NCBI RefSeq assembly: GCF_003851125.1
Contig: NZ_BGOW01000026.1
Coordinates: 1 to 64,000 of the forward strand
Source of the DNA: Sulfuriferula multivorans
Lineage (GTDB): Bacteria > Pseudomonadota > Gammaproteobacteria > Burkholderiales > Sulfuriferulaceae
Direction: 5' to 3'
Length of the DNA: 64,000 nt
In this document: one piece after another, positions 26,557 to 37,486 of the stretch
Numbering within the stretch: the first letter of the stretch is position 1
Layout: each line of letters begins with the position of its first letter
Translations under genes and position numbers: made by a program
The notes under the pieces: generated by a model
Seen by the model: the letters and a program-made list of their open reading frames with translations, nothing else
Told to the model about the DNA's origin: nothing
Database searches by the model: none

Positions 26557-27225
26557 CTAAACATCGGGAATAATCGCTTGATACATGCACCGACAGAATC
26601 GAGCATCGCAGTCTGGTAGTGGTAACTCTGGCACTTCTTCAATGCTATAAATCTTCTTGAACTGCTTTATTCTCCCGCAGTCACCCCCGTCTCCGGTGGG
26701 GACTATCTTGACTTGTTTAACAAAGCCCAGTTTCTTCAAGCGAAGAAGCTGCTTCTTTCGGGATACTCGATGAAACGCGTCAAGGTGCATACATTCGAGA
26801 GAGGCTTTTGGTTCGATCACCTTAAATGCTGAAGTATCAAAATACTCAATGAACTTCTTTGAGTATTTCATCCTAGTATTCAAGCCCAACGCTTTTTTTT
26901 CTTCGACCGTTAAAAAAGTATCGCCTTCAAACGCTACTCTTGTATTGGTTCGACCAAATGGGATAGCCCCACCTTTGAGTTTCGCAATAAGCTCAGGAAT
27001 CTTTTCTGCCCTGAAAAAACCAGATGTAATGATGCTTGCTTCAAGCAGTTTAATAATTTCTTCATTAGATTGACGCTCTAGCTCGACTTCCTGCTCAGTC
27101 ATCGGAATGCCGAAGCCCGCTTCAATACCACCCTTAGATCTTATTGGCGGCTTTGCTCTTCTTCTGATCAAGAAAAAGGCTATGGTTACAAGCGTAAGCA
27201 GTGTGAATATTAGTAGGAATGTCAT
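26557..27225 (-). CDS. Hypothetical membrane-anchored protein with Cys-rich C-terminus
   Basis: This 222-residue protein begins with one hydrophobic helix (FLLIFTLLTLVTIAFFLI, 3-20) and a basic stretch RRRAKPP, indicating a cytoplasmic body anchored in the inner membrane. The body is Lys/Glu-rich. The C-terminus carries DGGDCGRIKQF ... DCDARFCRCMYQ, with four cysteines after about residue 180 that could bind metal. I know no matching family. The gene is AT-richer than its neighbours and lies on the opposite strand, which suggests recent acquisition together with the 26276-26485 gene. Confidence 0.6.
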   Translation of the reverse strand: MTFLLIFTLLTLVTIAFFLIRRRAKPPIRSKGGIEAGFGIPMTEQEVELERQSNEEIIKLLEASIITSGFFRAEKIPELIAKLKGGAIPFGRTNTRVAFEGDTFLTVEEKKALGLNTRMKYSKKFIEYFDTSAFKVIEPKASLECMHLDAFHRVSRKKQLLRLKKLGFVKQVKIVPTGDGGDCGRIKQFKKIYSIEEVPELPLPDCDARFCRCMYQAIIPDV

Positions 27226-27495
27226 GGCTCTATTTTGTGGCCCAACAGTTATTAGGCGGATGCGGTCGCCCGGACGTTTTTAAAACTACGAATATGCATC
27301 ATGCCATTGTATTTTGTTGATACACAATGGTTTTTATGGTCAGCCGTCCGCCGCCGAGACATGCTTAATCGGATGGTTAAGCAGTCTTTCAAAAAATGTT
27401 ACATACGTTAAGTCTGCCTTAAGTTGTCCGGTTCAGAATGCAATCTCGGTAAGGCAATCTCGCCTGGCCGCATTGATTGGATCAGGAGCAATATC

Positions 27496-27828
27496 ATGAG
27501 TAAGCAAGCATTTAAAAGCGTTCGTAGTCCTCACTTCGTTTCCATTGTAATCGCTGCCGCGCTGTTAGGCGGCGTCGTTTCCGCGCAGGCTTATACAGGT
27601 GAGAAATTGGCCCACAATGCCAAAGTCACCATGGCCGAGGCACGCACCATTGCCCTCAAGGCACACCCCGGCAAGATTACTGACGAGGAGCTGGAAAAGG
27701 AAAATGGCGGCAGCGGATTGCGCTATTCGTTTGATATCCGTCAGGGTAAAGTTACCCATGAGGTCGGCGTGGATGCGCAATCCGGCAAGGTGCTGGAAAA
27801 CAAGGAAGAAGGCCCTAACCCCGACTAA
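27496..27828 (+). CDS. Secreted PepSY-domain protein
   Basis: I start it at ATG 27496 because AGGAGC lies in front; the frame opens 24 codons earlier. The 110-residue product has a signal peptide (to about residue 34, VVSAQAYTGE). The PepSY repeat KVTMAEARTIALKAHPGKITDEELEKENGGSG follows, then YSFDIRQGKVTHEVGVDAQSGKVLE. PepSY domains are thought to inhibit peptidases or serve as small periplasmic regulators. It is a single-gene unit with its own terminator. Confidence 0.85.
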   Translation: MSKQAFKSVRSPHFVSIVIAAALLGGVVSAQAYTGEKLAHNAKVTMAEARTIALKAHPGKITDEELEKENGGSGLRYSFDIRQGKVTHEVGVDAQSGKVLENKEEGPNPD

Positions 27829-27847
27829 ATAAACGCGGCCTGCTCAG

Positions 27848-27869
27848 CCCCGCCCTTGGCGGGGTTTTT
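27848..27869 (+). terminator. Rho-independent terminator after the PepSY gene
   Basis: CCCCGCC (27848-27854) pairs with GGCGGGG (27858-27864) over a 3-base loop, followed by TTTTT. Confidence 0.88.
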
Positions 27870-27903
27870 GCGTTGGATTGGTTTCAATTTTCAGGAGGGG
27901 AAA

Positions 27904-28821
27904 ATGCTGATCGAAGTCGCGGATTTGAAGTTGTCGATACACGCCAATCCAGTTCTTAACGGCGTACGTTTAACCATGCAAGAGGGTGAAATTTACGGCT
28001 TGCTCGGCCCTAACGGGGCAGGCAAGAGCACGACGCTATCAGTATTGACCGGTCTGCGTGCGGCAGATTCCGGAAAGGTCAATGTGCTGGGCCTGGCTCC
28101 GATGCAGCAAAAGCGGGAATTGCACGGAAAACTCGGAGTGTTGGCTGAGGATTCTGGGTTCTATGGCTGGATGAGCGCACACGGCTACTTGCATTGGATG
28201 GCCCGGCTATATGGCCGCGAATTGAGCGCGGTTGAAATGGCGCGGCGCCTGGAGCAGGTCGGTCTGAACGCGGCAAACCGGCAGGCGATAAAAACATATT
28301 CGCGCGGCATGAAACAGCGCCTGGGGTTGGCGCGAGCGCTGCTCAATGATCCACAATTATTGATTCTGGACGAGCCCACCAACGGACTCGACCCGCGCGG
28401 CCGGCGCGAAATCCACGACGTGTTGCTGGAATTGAGTCGCGAGCACGGCGTGGGCATTCTGCTGTGCACGCATCTTCTGGACGACGTTGATCGCCTGTGC
28501 AGTCGCATTGGCATTATCAACCAGGGTAAAACCCTGCTCGAAGGGGTGCTGGCCGAACTGCTGGCGGATAAGACCGGTGCCAACCGTTACCGTCTGCGGG
28601 TGGCTGCGTCCAGCGCCACGTCAGGCACGTTACCGCAGGGGGTGAAACTGCTGGCGCAGGAGGGCGGATGGCTGCACCTGGACATCGCACCGGGCGTTCA
28701 TCCCGACGCGGCGTGGCGGGAGCTGTTCGCGCTGGGCTGGGGCATTACCGAGATTCGCAGCGAGGGTGGCGGGCTGGAGGAGCTTTATCTGAACATCACG
28801 GAAACGGAGGTGGTGGCATGA
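27904..28821 (+). CDS. ABC transporter ATP-binding protein (ABC-2 exporter type)
   Basis: This 305-residue ATPase has Walker A GPNGAGKST (35-43), signature YSRGMKQRLGLARAL (about 132-146), Walker B LLILDEPTNGLDPRG (about 154-168) and a switch His in LLCTHLL. The extra C-terminal about 90 residues are typical of ABC-2 exporters. I start it at ATG 27904, with AGGAGGGG upstream. It overlaps the permease gene by four bases. The substrate is not readable. Confidence 0.92.
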   Translation: MLIEVADLKLSIHANPVLNGVRLTMQEGEIYGLLGPNGAGKSTTLSVLTGLRAADSGKVNVLGLAPMQQKRELHGKLGVLAEDSGFYGWMSAHGYLHWMARLYGRELSAVEMARRLEQVGLNAANRQAIKTYSRGMKQRLGLARALLNDPQLLILDEPTNGLDPRGRREIHDVLLELSREHGVGILLCTHLLDDVDRLCSRIGIINQGKTLLEGVLAELLADKTGANRYRLRVAASSATSGTLPQGVKLLAQEGGWLHLDIAPGVHPDAAWRELFALGWGITEIRSEGGGLEELYLNITETEVVA

Positions 28822-29570
28822 ATCCGATTATCTTGATCGCCAGCAAGGAAAGCGGCGAATTATTGGGCAGCGGGCGGGGTTTGGGTTGGCTGCTGGCACT
28901 CTCCGTCATTCTCTCGGTGCTCGCGTTATTGCTGGTGAGCAACACCGAATTGAGCCTGCTGGATAATGCGCAAGTGGTGTACATGGTGATGGGCACGATC
29001 ACCGCATTGGGCGGATTGCTGGCGCTGGTGCTCGGCAGCGACGCCATCGCCGGCGAAAAGGAGCGCGGCACACTGATTCCGCTGCTGCTTACCCCGCTTA
29101 CCACGACGCAAATGGTGTTGGGCAAAATGGGCGGACAGGTGGTTGCGTGGGTATTGATGTACGCGCTGAGCCTGCCTTACCTGTGGGCGGTGGGCAGCAG
29201 CGGTCAGAACCTGGTGCAGGCGATCGCTTATCTGGCGTTGTTCGGTACGCCGGTGGTACTGGGTTTTGGTTTTTACGCGATTGGCTTGTCGGCGCGCTTC
29301 GGTAATGTGCGTACGGCGCTTCTCGCCGCCCTCATTACGCTGATGTTGCTGGCAAGCCCGTTGTTGATTGGGCCCAGCTTGCGGCAAAGCACGCTGGGCA
29401 AGCTGTTCGACATGGTTAATCCGTTCTCCGCCGCGCTCAACACCTTCGACAGTGTGGTGATCGACTCGCAGCCGTTCAGCATGCAACTGGGTCGCTTTTC
29501 AGTAACGCTCATCTGGCTTGCGCTGACATTGTGGTTCGCCCGGCGCAGCGCTCAGGCCATGGAAATCTAG
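28818..29570 (+). CDS. ABC-2 type permease subunit
   Basis: From the ATG at 28818 (ATGA overlap with the ATPase) it gives 250 residues and about six membrane helices. GSDAIAGEKERGTLIPLLLTPLTTTQMVLGKM is the hallmark cytoplasmic loop of ABC-2 permeases. It pairs with the upstream ATPase to form an exporter. The next gene encodes a periplasmic partner. Confidence 0.88.
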   Translation: MNPIILIASKESGELLGSGRGLGWLLALSVILSVLALLLVSNTELSLLDNAQVVYMVMGTITALGGLLALVLGSDAIAGEKERGTLIPLLLTPLTTTQMVLGKMGGQVVAWVLMYALSLPYLWAVGSSGQNLVQAIAYLALFGTPVVLGFGFYAIGLSARFGNVRTALLAALITLMLLASPLLIGPSLRQSTLGKLFDMVNPFSAALNTFDSVVIDSQPFSMQLGRFSVTLIWLALTLWFARRSAQAMEI

Positions 29571-29579
29571 GAGACTGTC

Positions 29580-30104
29580 ATGAAACGTATCATGTCATTA
29601 TTTGTACTGCTGGGAGCGTTGTTGGGAGCCGGTTCGGCCTGGGCCGATGCACCGGTGCAAATCACCCTGACGCCCGATTCCCATAACCCGGCGCAACCGA
29701 AAATGGGTGACTGGCTTAAGTTCCACAGTGTGATCAAGAATACCAGTAGCCAGCCTGTTTCAGGACTGGTGGTATGGATCAGCCTGGTGCAGGTCGACCC
29801 GGGCAAGGAACAGCCGGTGGATTTGGAAGACTGGAGCGCGCACAAGGCCGCGCTGCAGCCCAGCCTCGCACCGGGACAAAGTTTCAGCGTCGACTGGCCG
29901 ATACGTTTAATCCAGGCGGGCAATTACCGCGTGGTGATCAGCGCTGCGGAACGCACTGCCAGCACGCTTCTGGCCAGCCCATTCGCCGACTTTCACGTCG
30001 AACGCAAGCCCACCATTGAATCCAAACGGATTCTACCCGTGGCTCTGGGTATGCCGTTGCTGATCGCAGCCTTTACCGCTAGGCGTTTGCGGAGACGGAT
30101 GTGA
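29580..30104 (+). CDS. Periplasmic membrane-anchored protein linked to the ABC exporter
   Basis: The signal peptide MKRIMSLFVLLGALLGAGSAWADAP ends near residue 23. An immunoglobulin-like beta-sandwich body follows (PVQITLTPDS ... WLKFHSVIKNTSSQPVSGLVVWISLV). The C-terminal helix LPVALGMPLLIAAFTA is followed by RRLRRRM, a membrane anchor with a cytoplasmic basic end. It sits 9 bases after the permease. The body resembles the extracellular domains of NEW3-type proteins that accompany ABC-2 exporters, but I am not certain. A regulatory TCS follows 28 bases later. Confidence 0.65.
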   Translation: MKRIMSLFVLLGALLGAGSAWADAPVQITLTPDSHNPAQPKMGDWLKFHSVIKNTSSQPVSGLVVWISLVQVDPGKEQPVDLEDWSAHKAALQPSLAPGQSFSVDWPIRLIQAGNYRVVISAAERTASTLLASPFADFHVERKPTIESKRILPVALGMPLLIAAFTARRLRRRM

Positions 30105-30132
30105 TGGCTCAAGCGCTGGGAAAGGAAAATCA

Positions 30133-30795
30133 ATGAGAATACTGCTGGTGGAAGACGACGCGATGATCGGCGAAAGCGTCGAGGAAGGTCTGCACGGCGA
30201 AAATTACGCCGTGGACTGGGTGCGCGACGGGCGCGGTGCGGAGCTGGCGCTGGGCAATCAGGTATACGACCTGGTGCTGCTGGATCTGGGGCTGCCGAAA
30301 AAGCAGGGGCTGGAGGTGCTGGCAGATTACCGCAAGCGCGGCGGCGCAGCGCCGGTGCTGATCCTGACCGCGCGCGATGCTACCCCGGATCGGGTCAAGG
30401 GCCTGGACGCAGGCGCGGACGATTACCTGGTCAAGCCGTTCGATCTGGACGAGTTGTTCGCGCGCGTGCGCGCCTTGTTGCGCCGTCACGCGGGGCGCGC
30501 CCAGCCGGGCATCAGCCATGCCGGACTCACCCTCGACCCGGCCAGCCACGAGGCCAGTTTTCAAGGCCAGCCGCTGACCTTGTCGGCGCGTGAATTCGCG
30601 CTGTTGCAGGCATTGCTCGACCCGCCCGGCCGGGTGTTGTCGCTGGCGCAACTGGAGGAAAAACTCTACGGCTGGAATGAGGAAATCGAGAGCAACGCGG
30701 TGGAGGTGTATATCCATCGCCTGCGCAAAAAACTCGGTGCCGATTTCATCCGCAATGTGCGCGGCGTCGGCTACAAAGTGGCCAACCCGGCATGA
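30133..30795 (+). CDS. OmpR-family response regulator
   Basis: The receiver domain has the phospho-acceptor Asp51 in DLVLLDLGLPK and Lys101 in LVKPFD. A winged-helix DNA-binding domain follows (about residues 125-220, ending FIRNVRGVGYKVANP). The family is QseB/PmrA/TctD-like. It overlaps the kinase gene by four bases (ATGA). Confidence 0.93.
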   Translation: MRILLVEDDAMIGESVEEGLHGENYAVDWVRDGRGAELALGNQVYDLVLLDLGLPKKQGLEVLADYRKRGGAAPVLILTARDATPDRVKGLDAGADDYLVKPFDLDELFARVRALLRRHAGRAQPGISHAGLTLDPASHEASFQGQPLTLSAREFALLQALLDPPGRVLSLAQLEEKLYGWNEEIESNAVEVYIHRLRKKLGADFIRNVRGVGYKVANPA

Positions 30796-32099
30796 GGCCA
30801 TTACGCCAGCAGTTGCTGATCTGGTTGTTGGGCGGGATGCTGGTCAGCTCGCTGCTGGCCGGAGTAGCGCTGTATGTGCAGGTACACGAGGAAGCCAACG
30901 AGTTGTTTGATTATCAACTCAAGCAGATGGCTGCTTCACTGCCCGCGCAACTCACGTTACCCACGCCACCAATATGGGGCCCGGACCCCGAGGAAGATCA
31001 GGATATCGTGATGCAAGTGTGGGACCGCAACGGACAGCCGTTGTATGCCTCCAATCGGGCGCTTGCATTGCCGCGCTATCTGCCCAACGGGTTTCATACG
31101 GTGACGACACGGGATGAGCAGTGGCGCGTTTACGCGATTACACGGCATGACCATATTATCCAGGTAGCGCAGCCCACTTCTGTGCGCCAGGAACTGGCCG
31201 CCGGGCTGGCCGCGCGCTCGCTGTTGCCGTTCGCCGTTTTGATTCCGGCGCTGGCACTGCTGATATGGGTGGCGGTGGGGCGGAGTCTGGCGCCGCTGCA
31301 GCGTGTCGCCGATGCGTTGCGGCGACGTAGCCCCGATGCCATGCAGGCGCTGCCAAACGACAATCTCCCGCCTGAAATACGCCCCCTGGTGGACGCCTTG
31401 AACAGTCTGCTGGAACGCCTAGATGAGGCACTTGCCACCCAGCGCGCATTTGTCGCCGATGCGGCGCATGAACTGCGCACGCCGCTCGCCGCGTTAAAGC
31501 TGCAACTGCAACTGGCCGAGCGCGCCAACACCCCGGCTGTGCGCGCAGCCGCCATCGCCAAACTGCATGAACGTCTGGATCGCGCCACCCATCTGGTCGC
31601 GCAACTGCTCACATTGGCACGTCAGGAACCGCGCATGGCGACGCGCAAGTTCGCGGCGGTGAATCTGGCTGAACTTGCCCGGCAAGTGGTTGCCGACCGC
31701 AGCCCGCTGGCGGAGCGCCGCAATATTGATCTGGGTGTCGCCGCGGATGCCGTAGAGGTGAGTACGCAGGGGGACGTCGACAGCTTGCGCATCCTGCTCG
31801 GCAATCTGGTGGACAACGCCATCCGCTACACGCCGCCGGGCGGCCGGGTGGATGTGAATGTGCAGAGCGTGAACGGCCAACCTGTGCTCAGCGTGCTGGA
31901 TAACGGGCCGGGCATTCCCATCGAAGAGCGCGAACGCGTGTTCGACCGCTTTTACCGGCGCGAAGGCAGCGGTGTGACCGGCAGCGGGCTGGGGCTGGCG
32001 ATTGTGCAAAACATTGCTGAACAACACGGTGCGGTGGTGGTGCTTACCGATAACCCGGAAGGTGCTGGGCTGCGGGTCGAGGTGCGTTTTCCGGGATAA
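30792..32099 (+). CDS. Sensor histidine kinase (QseC/TctE-like)
   Basis: Two membrane helices (about 9-29 and 138-158) flank a short periplasmic sensor with a GPDPEEDQDIVMQVWDRNG segment. A HAMP-type linker follows, then the H-box VADAAHELRTPLAAL. N-box NLVDNAIRYTPPGG, G1 box LDNGPGIP and G2 box GSGLGLAIV complete the kinase domain. Length 435 is usual. It is probably the partner of the regulator just upstream; the signal is unknown. Confidence 0.92.
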   Translation: MRPLRQQLLIWLLGGMLVSSLLAGVALYVQVHEEANELFDYQLKQMAASLPAQLTLPTPPIWGPDPEEDQDIVMQVWDRNGQPLYASNRALALPRYLPNGFHTVTTRDEQWRVYAITRHDHIIQVAQPTSVRQELAAGLAARSLLPFAVLIPALALLIWVAVGRSLAPLQRVADALRRRSPDAMQALPNDNLPPEIRPLVDALNSLLERLDEALATQRAFVADAAHELRTPLAALKLQLQLAERANTPAVRAAAIAKLHERLDRATHLVAQLLTLARQEPRMATRKFAAVNLAELARQVVADRSPLAERRNIDLGVAADAVEVSTQGDVDSLRILLGNLVDNAIRYTPPGGRVDVNVQSVNGQPVLSVLDNGPGIPIEERERVFDRFYRREGSGVTGSGLGLAIVQNIAEQHGAVVVLTDNPEGAGLRVEVRFPG

Positions 32100-32154
32100 A
32101 ATTGCGCATTATCACAATGCGCCCCGAACATGCCATCCTTAAAATTGCAATTCA

Positions 32155-32265
32155 AGCCACAGAGATCACAGAGATAAAGCGGGTTCCACATGTTTTTCGG
32201 TTCGTTTGGAGGGCGAAACCAATATTGACTGCAACCCGTCGTTTTTTCTCTGTGTTCTCTGTGGC
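32155..32265. repeat. Copy B of the ccacagag inverted-repeat element
   Basis: AGCCACAGAGATCACAGAG (32155-32173) pairs with CTCTGTGTTCTCTGTGGC (32248-32265) with a single mismatch, bounding a 111-base element. Its right end lies only 20 bases before the start codon of the glycosyltransferase at 32286, so it supplies that gene's leader. Confidence 0.7.
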
Positions 32266-32285
32266 GACCTGGTTTTTTCAAATTC

Positions 32286-33368
32286 ATGCATATTTGGTTC
32301 GATATTTCTTTCCATGGCTACGGCCATTTATCGCAGGCCGCCGAGGTCATCAACGCTTGCGCGATACAGCACCCCGATCTGCGGCTGACGGTGAAATGCG
32401 CCGCGCCGCGTGCAGTCATCGCGCGTCGCATACGTGCGCCCTTTATCCACATCCAGTCTGCCAGCGACGTTACCATGGCGATGGTCAGTGCGGTGGAAGT
32501 GGACGCAGACGCCAGCGCGCGCGGCTATCAGGCATTTCATCGTGACTGGGCACGGCATGTGGCGGATTACACCGCGCTGTTGCGCCATGCTGTGCCCGAC
32601 GTGGTGCTCGCCAACGTCGCCTACCTGCCGCTGGCAGCGGCTAAACGCGCAGGCATCCCTGCTGCCGGGCTGTGCTCGCTCAACTGGGCGGACATCTATG
32701 CGCATTACTGCGGCGGGCGTCCCGAAGCCGCTGAAATACTGGGTGAGATGCGCGCTGCCTACGCCGGGGCGGAGCGCTTCATCCGCCTCGAACCTGCCAT
32801 GCCCATGCATGACCTGCCGAACCGTGTCGCTGTGGGTCCGGTGGCCCAATACGGGCAATCGCAGCGGGCGCATATCAACGGGCAATTGGGGTTGAATCCA
32901 GATGAAAAACTGGTGCTGGTGAATATGGGCGGCATGCATTTCAGGCCGCCAATGGAATCCTGGCCGCGCCTGCCCGGGGTGACATGGCTGGTGCAGCAGG
33001 ATTGGCGCGTGCAGCATGCCGACGCGCATGCCTTCGAACCGCTGGGCATGGCGTTTGTCGATTTGCTGGCGTCGTGCGATGCGGTAATCGGTAAACCGGG
33101 CTATGGGCTGTTCACCGAAGCGGCGGTCAATGGCGTGCCGTTGCTCTACCTGAGCCGCGAAGACTGGCCGGAAGAATCGTATCTGGTTGGCTGGCTGGTA
33201 CGAAATGGTCGCTGTCTGGAGGTGTCGGCAGCGGCCATCGCCAGCGGTGAGCTAGAGAGTGACCTGGCTGCGCTATGGGCGCAACCGTCCCCGCCACCGG
33301 TGCGGTCGAACGGGGCGCAGCAGGTGGTTAAAATTATCGCGGAGATGTTGCAAAATCCGGCCGTTTGA
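32286..33368 (+). CDS. GT-B-fold glycosyltransferase-like protein
   Basis: The sequence MHIWFDISFHGYGHLSQAAEVINACAIQHPDLRLTV (start) and the C-terminal KPGYGLFTEAAVNGVPLLYLSREDWPEE resemble MurG/UGT-type GT-B enzymes, which take a nucleotide-sugar donor. The MDLLASCDAVIGKPGYG region is the donor-binding C-terminal domain. Related proteins occur near sugar kinases. There is no signal peptide, and the substrate is unknown. It is a single-gene unit with a strong hairpin after it. The start codon follows the repeat element and has no clear ribosome binding site. Confidence 0.7.
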   Translation: MHIWFDISFHGYGHLSQAAEVINACAIQHPDLRLTVKCAAPRAVIARRIRAPFIHIQSASDVTMAMVSAVEVDADASARGYQAFHRDWARHVADYTALLRHAVPDVVLANVAYLPLAAAKRAGIPAAGLCSLNWADIYAHYCGGRPEAAEILGEMRAAYAGAERFIRLEPAMPMHDLPNRVAVGPVAQYGQSQRAHINGQLGLNPDEKLVLVNMGGMHFRPPMESWPRLPGVTWLVQQDWRVQHADAHAFEPLGMAFVDLLASCDAVIGKPGYGLFTEAAVNGVPLLYLSREDWPEESYLVGWLVRNGRCLEVSAAAIASGELESDLAALWAQPSPPPVRSNGAQQVVKIIAEMLQNPAV

Positions 33369-33372
33369 AACG

Positions 33373-33410
33373 CCATCGCCCCGGCTGCATGGCGCAGGCC
33401 GGGGCGATGG
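33373..33410. terminator. Hairpin between the glycosyltransferase and katG
   Basis: CCATCGCCCCGGC (33373-33385) pairs with GCCGGGGCGATGG (33398-33410) as a 13-bp stem with a 12-base loop. Genes on both sides converge here, so it may serve both, though the T-tail on the plus strand is short. Confidence 0.7.
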
Positions 33411-33427
33411 TTTGCATCAGTATAAAA

Positions 33428-33538
33428 TTACGCGACCTTGCCGATGATTGCGCCGAGGTCGATGCTCAGTCCGTCGGCAACCCAGCTACCGTAATCCGGA
33501 TCTGCCTTGTAGCGGTGTCCGAGCTGGCGCACCCGGGA
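33428..33538 (-). pseudogene. Remnant of a catalase C-terminus, in frame after katG
   Basis: Immediately after the katG stop the same frame runs on for 36 codons to TAA. It reads SRVRQLGHRYKADPDYGSWV, then ADGLSIDLGAIIGKVA. The piece HRYKADPDYGSWVADGL resembles the extreme C-terminus of monofunctional heme catalases (the ADPDYG..VA pattern), not the end of KatG. No start codon or upstream catalase body is present. It looks like a leftover after katG replaced or invaded a catalase gene. Confidence 0.5.
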
Positions 33539-36017
<2,479 letters not shown>

Positions 36018-36572
36018 TCAACCCTGCCACTGGCGAGTTCTGCCCACATCCACGTGGACAAAATCGGAGTTGGGATAATAGCCCACGCCGCCGCCTCGCA
36101 GCATGAGTGCTGCGCGGCGCACCTGGATAAGTTCCCGACCGGGAACACGAATATCGGTGGCCTTGCCATCCAGATGCATGCTGTGTTTGGCTACCCCATT
36201 GCTGCGTGCTGCGAGCATGGCATTGGTGGCGGGAGAGCGGTAGCCGGAAATAATATGGAAAGGCTGACGGGCATCAATCACAGTGTTTAAGCGGTACAGC
36301 AAATCAAGCAGCTCGGGAGCCATGATCTTGGTCTCATCATTGCGGAAATCACGCAGAATGTGGTTGATGTCGTTCAGCGCCTGGGGGATGTAACCGCCTT
36401 CTGCCCAGTAGACGGTCTGGAGGTTTTCCCCGGTATGAATATTATAAAAAGCCAATGATCGTTCCGGCGCTAGAACACCGCTCAGTGTTGCGCGAGCGGG
36501 AGAGGAGGCCAGTCCTGCCGCGGCAGCCAGCACCCCCAGTTTTAGAAATTTACGGCGGTTTGAGTCTTTCAT
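36018..36572 (-). CDS. MepK-like murein endopeptidase (DUF882/peptidase M15 family)
   Basis: A twin-arginine-type signal (NRRKFLKLGVLAAAAGLASS) starts this 184-residue protein. Zinc-binding residues of the family are visible as SMHLDGKATDIR and FVHVDVG. This is the YcbK/MepK group that cuts cross-links in peptidoglycan, including the L,D type. It overlaps the L,D-transpeptidase gene by four bases, so both act together on the same wall bonds. Confidence 0.85.
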   Translation of the reverse strand: MKDSNRRKFLKLGVLAAAAGLASSPARATLSGVLAPERSLAFYNIHTGENLQTVYWAEGGYIPQALNDINHILRDFRNDETKIMAPELLDLLYRLNTVIDARQPFHIISGYRSPATNAMLAARSNGVAKHSMHLDGKATDIRVPGRELIQVRRAALMLRGGGVGYYPNSDFVHVDVGRTRQWQG

Positions 36573-37486
36573 GGCGTATCTCCATTTTGAACCGGGGCTG
36601 GTAACTCAACTTCGCGGGCCAGCCCTTCTCTCAGTCGAATCGTGTAGCCTACCTTATGCCAATCTATCAGGTTACTCAACCCTTGGGCCCGTGCTAAATT
36701 TTCCACAAGAGAGACCGGATCCATGCCTTTTTTATAAATGTCGCGGTTCACTTCCAGAAAAATGCGGCCATCCTCAAGTTGCGTCAGCAGTACAGGAGCA
36801 TAAATGATCTTGCCGGACTGACCGCTGCTTACCTGTTGAAAAAGCGTTGCGATGTCATCCTGGTTCAAGCGGATGCAACCGTGACTCTGGAAATGGTAAA
36901 TGCTGGCTGGCGCAATGGTGCCGTGAATACCAATTCCCGGAAGGGTCAGGCCAATCCAGTATTTGCCGAGCGGGTTGTCTGGCCCCGGCGGTACCTCGGT
37001 TTTTACAGCTTTACCTTCCCGTAGCATCTCCGCCTGGATCGACTTGGGTACATGCCATGTCTTGTTTTCCTGCAGATTGACCGTGAAGAAGGGGCCTGTC
37101 GGTGTTGGCCAGTCCGGGCGCCCCAACCCAACCGGATAATGGGCCACCAGCCTGCCCGCCTGAAAATAATACAGCATGCGCTGCGGCAGGTTGATCAGTA
37201 TGCCTTCCTCCAGTTGTTCCGGGACGATGTGACGGTTATCTATCTGCAATAATTGGCCTGGATATAGCCTGGTGCTGGATTTCATGTCATTCATCCGCGC
37301 AAGAACGGACTGATCGATGCCAAAGCGGGCGCCAATGCGGGTCAGTGAATCGCCGGGCTGTACGACATATTCAAACTGCTCCCCTGTAAGCGGAGGAGGG
37401 AACGCCGTCATATCCTGTGCTTTAGCGACAGAAATCCAGACCACGAACACTCCCAATGCGAACTTCATTAGGGCCTGGCTATTCAT
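36569..37486 (-). CDS. LysM-containing L,D-transpeptidase
   Basis: The signal peptide ends near residue 23 (SVAKAQ). A LysM module follows at about 38-83 (YVVQPGDSLTRIGARFGID). The YkuD domain has IHGTIAPASIYHFQSHGCIRLN with His188 and catalytic Cys204. It makes L,D cross-links or attaches proteins to peptidoglycan in the periplasm. Length 305 is usual. The downstream MepK-like gene overlaps by four bases. Confidence 0.92.
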   Translation of the reverse strand: MNSQALMKFALGVFVVWISVAKAQDMTAFPPPLTGEQFEYVVQPGDSLTRIGARFGIDQSVLARMNDMKSSTRLYPGQLLQIDNRHIVPEQLEEGILINLPQRMLYYFQAGRLVAHYPVGLGRPDWPTPTGPFFTVNLQENKTWHVPKSIQAEMLREGKAVKTEVPPGPDNPLGKYWIGLTLPGIGIHGTIAPASIYHFQSHGCIRLNQDDIATLFQQVSSGQSGKIIYAPVLLTQLEDGRIFLEVNRDIYKKGMDPVSLVENLARAQGLSNLIDWHKVGYTIRLREGLAREVELPAPVQNGDTP

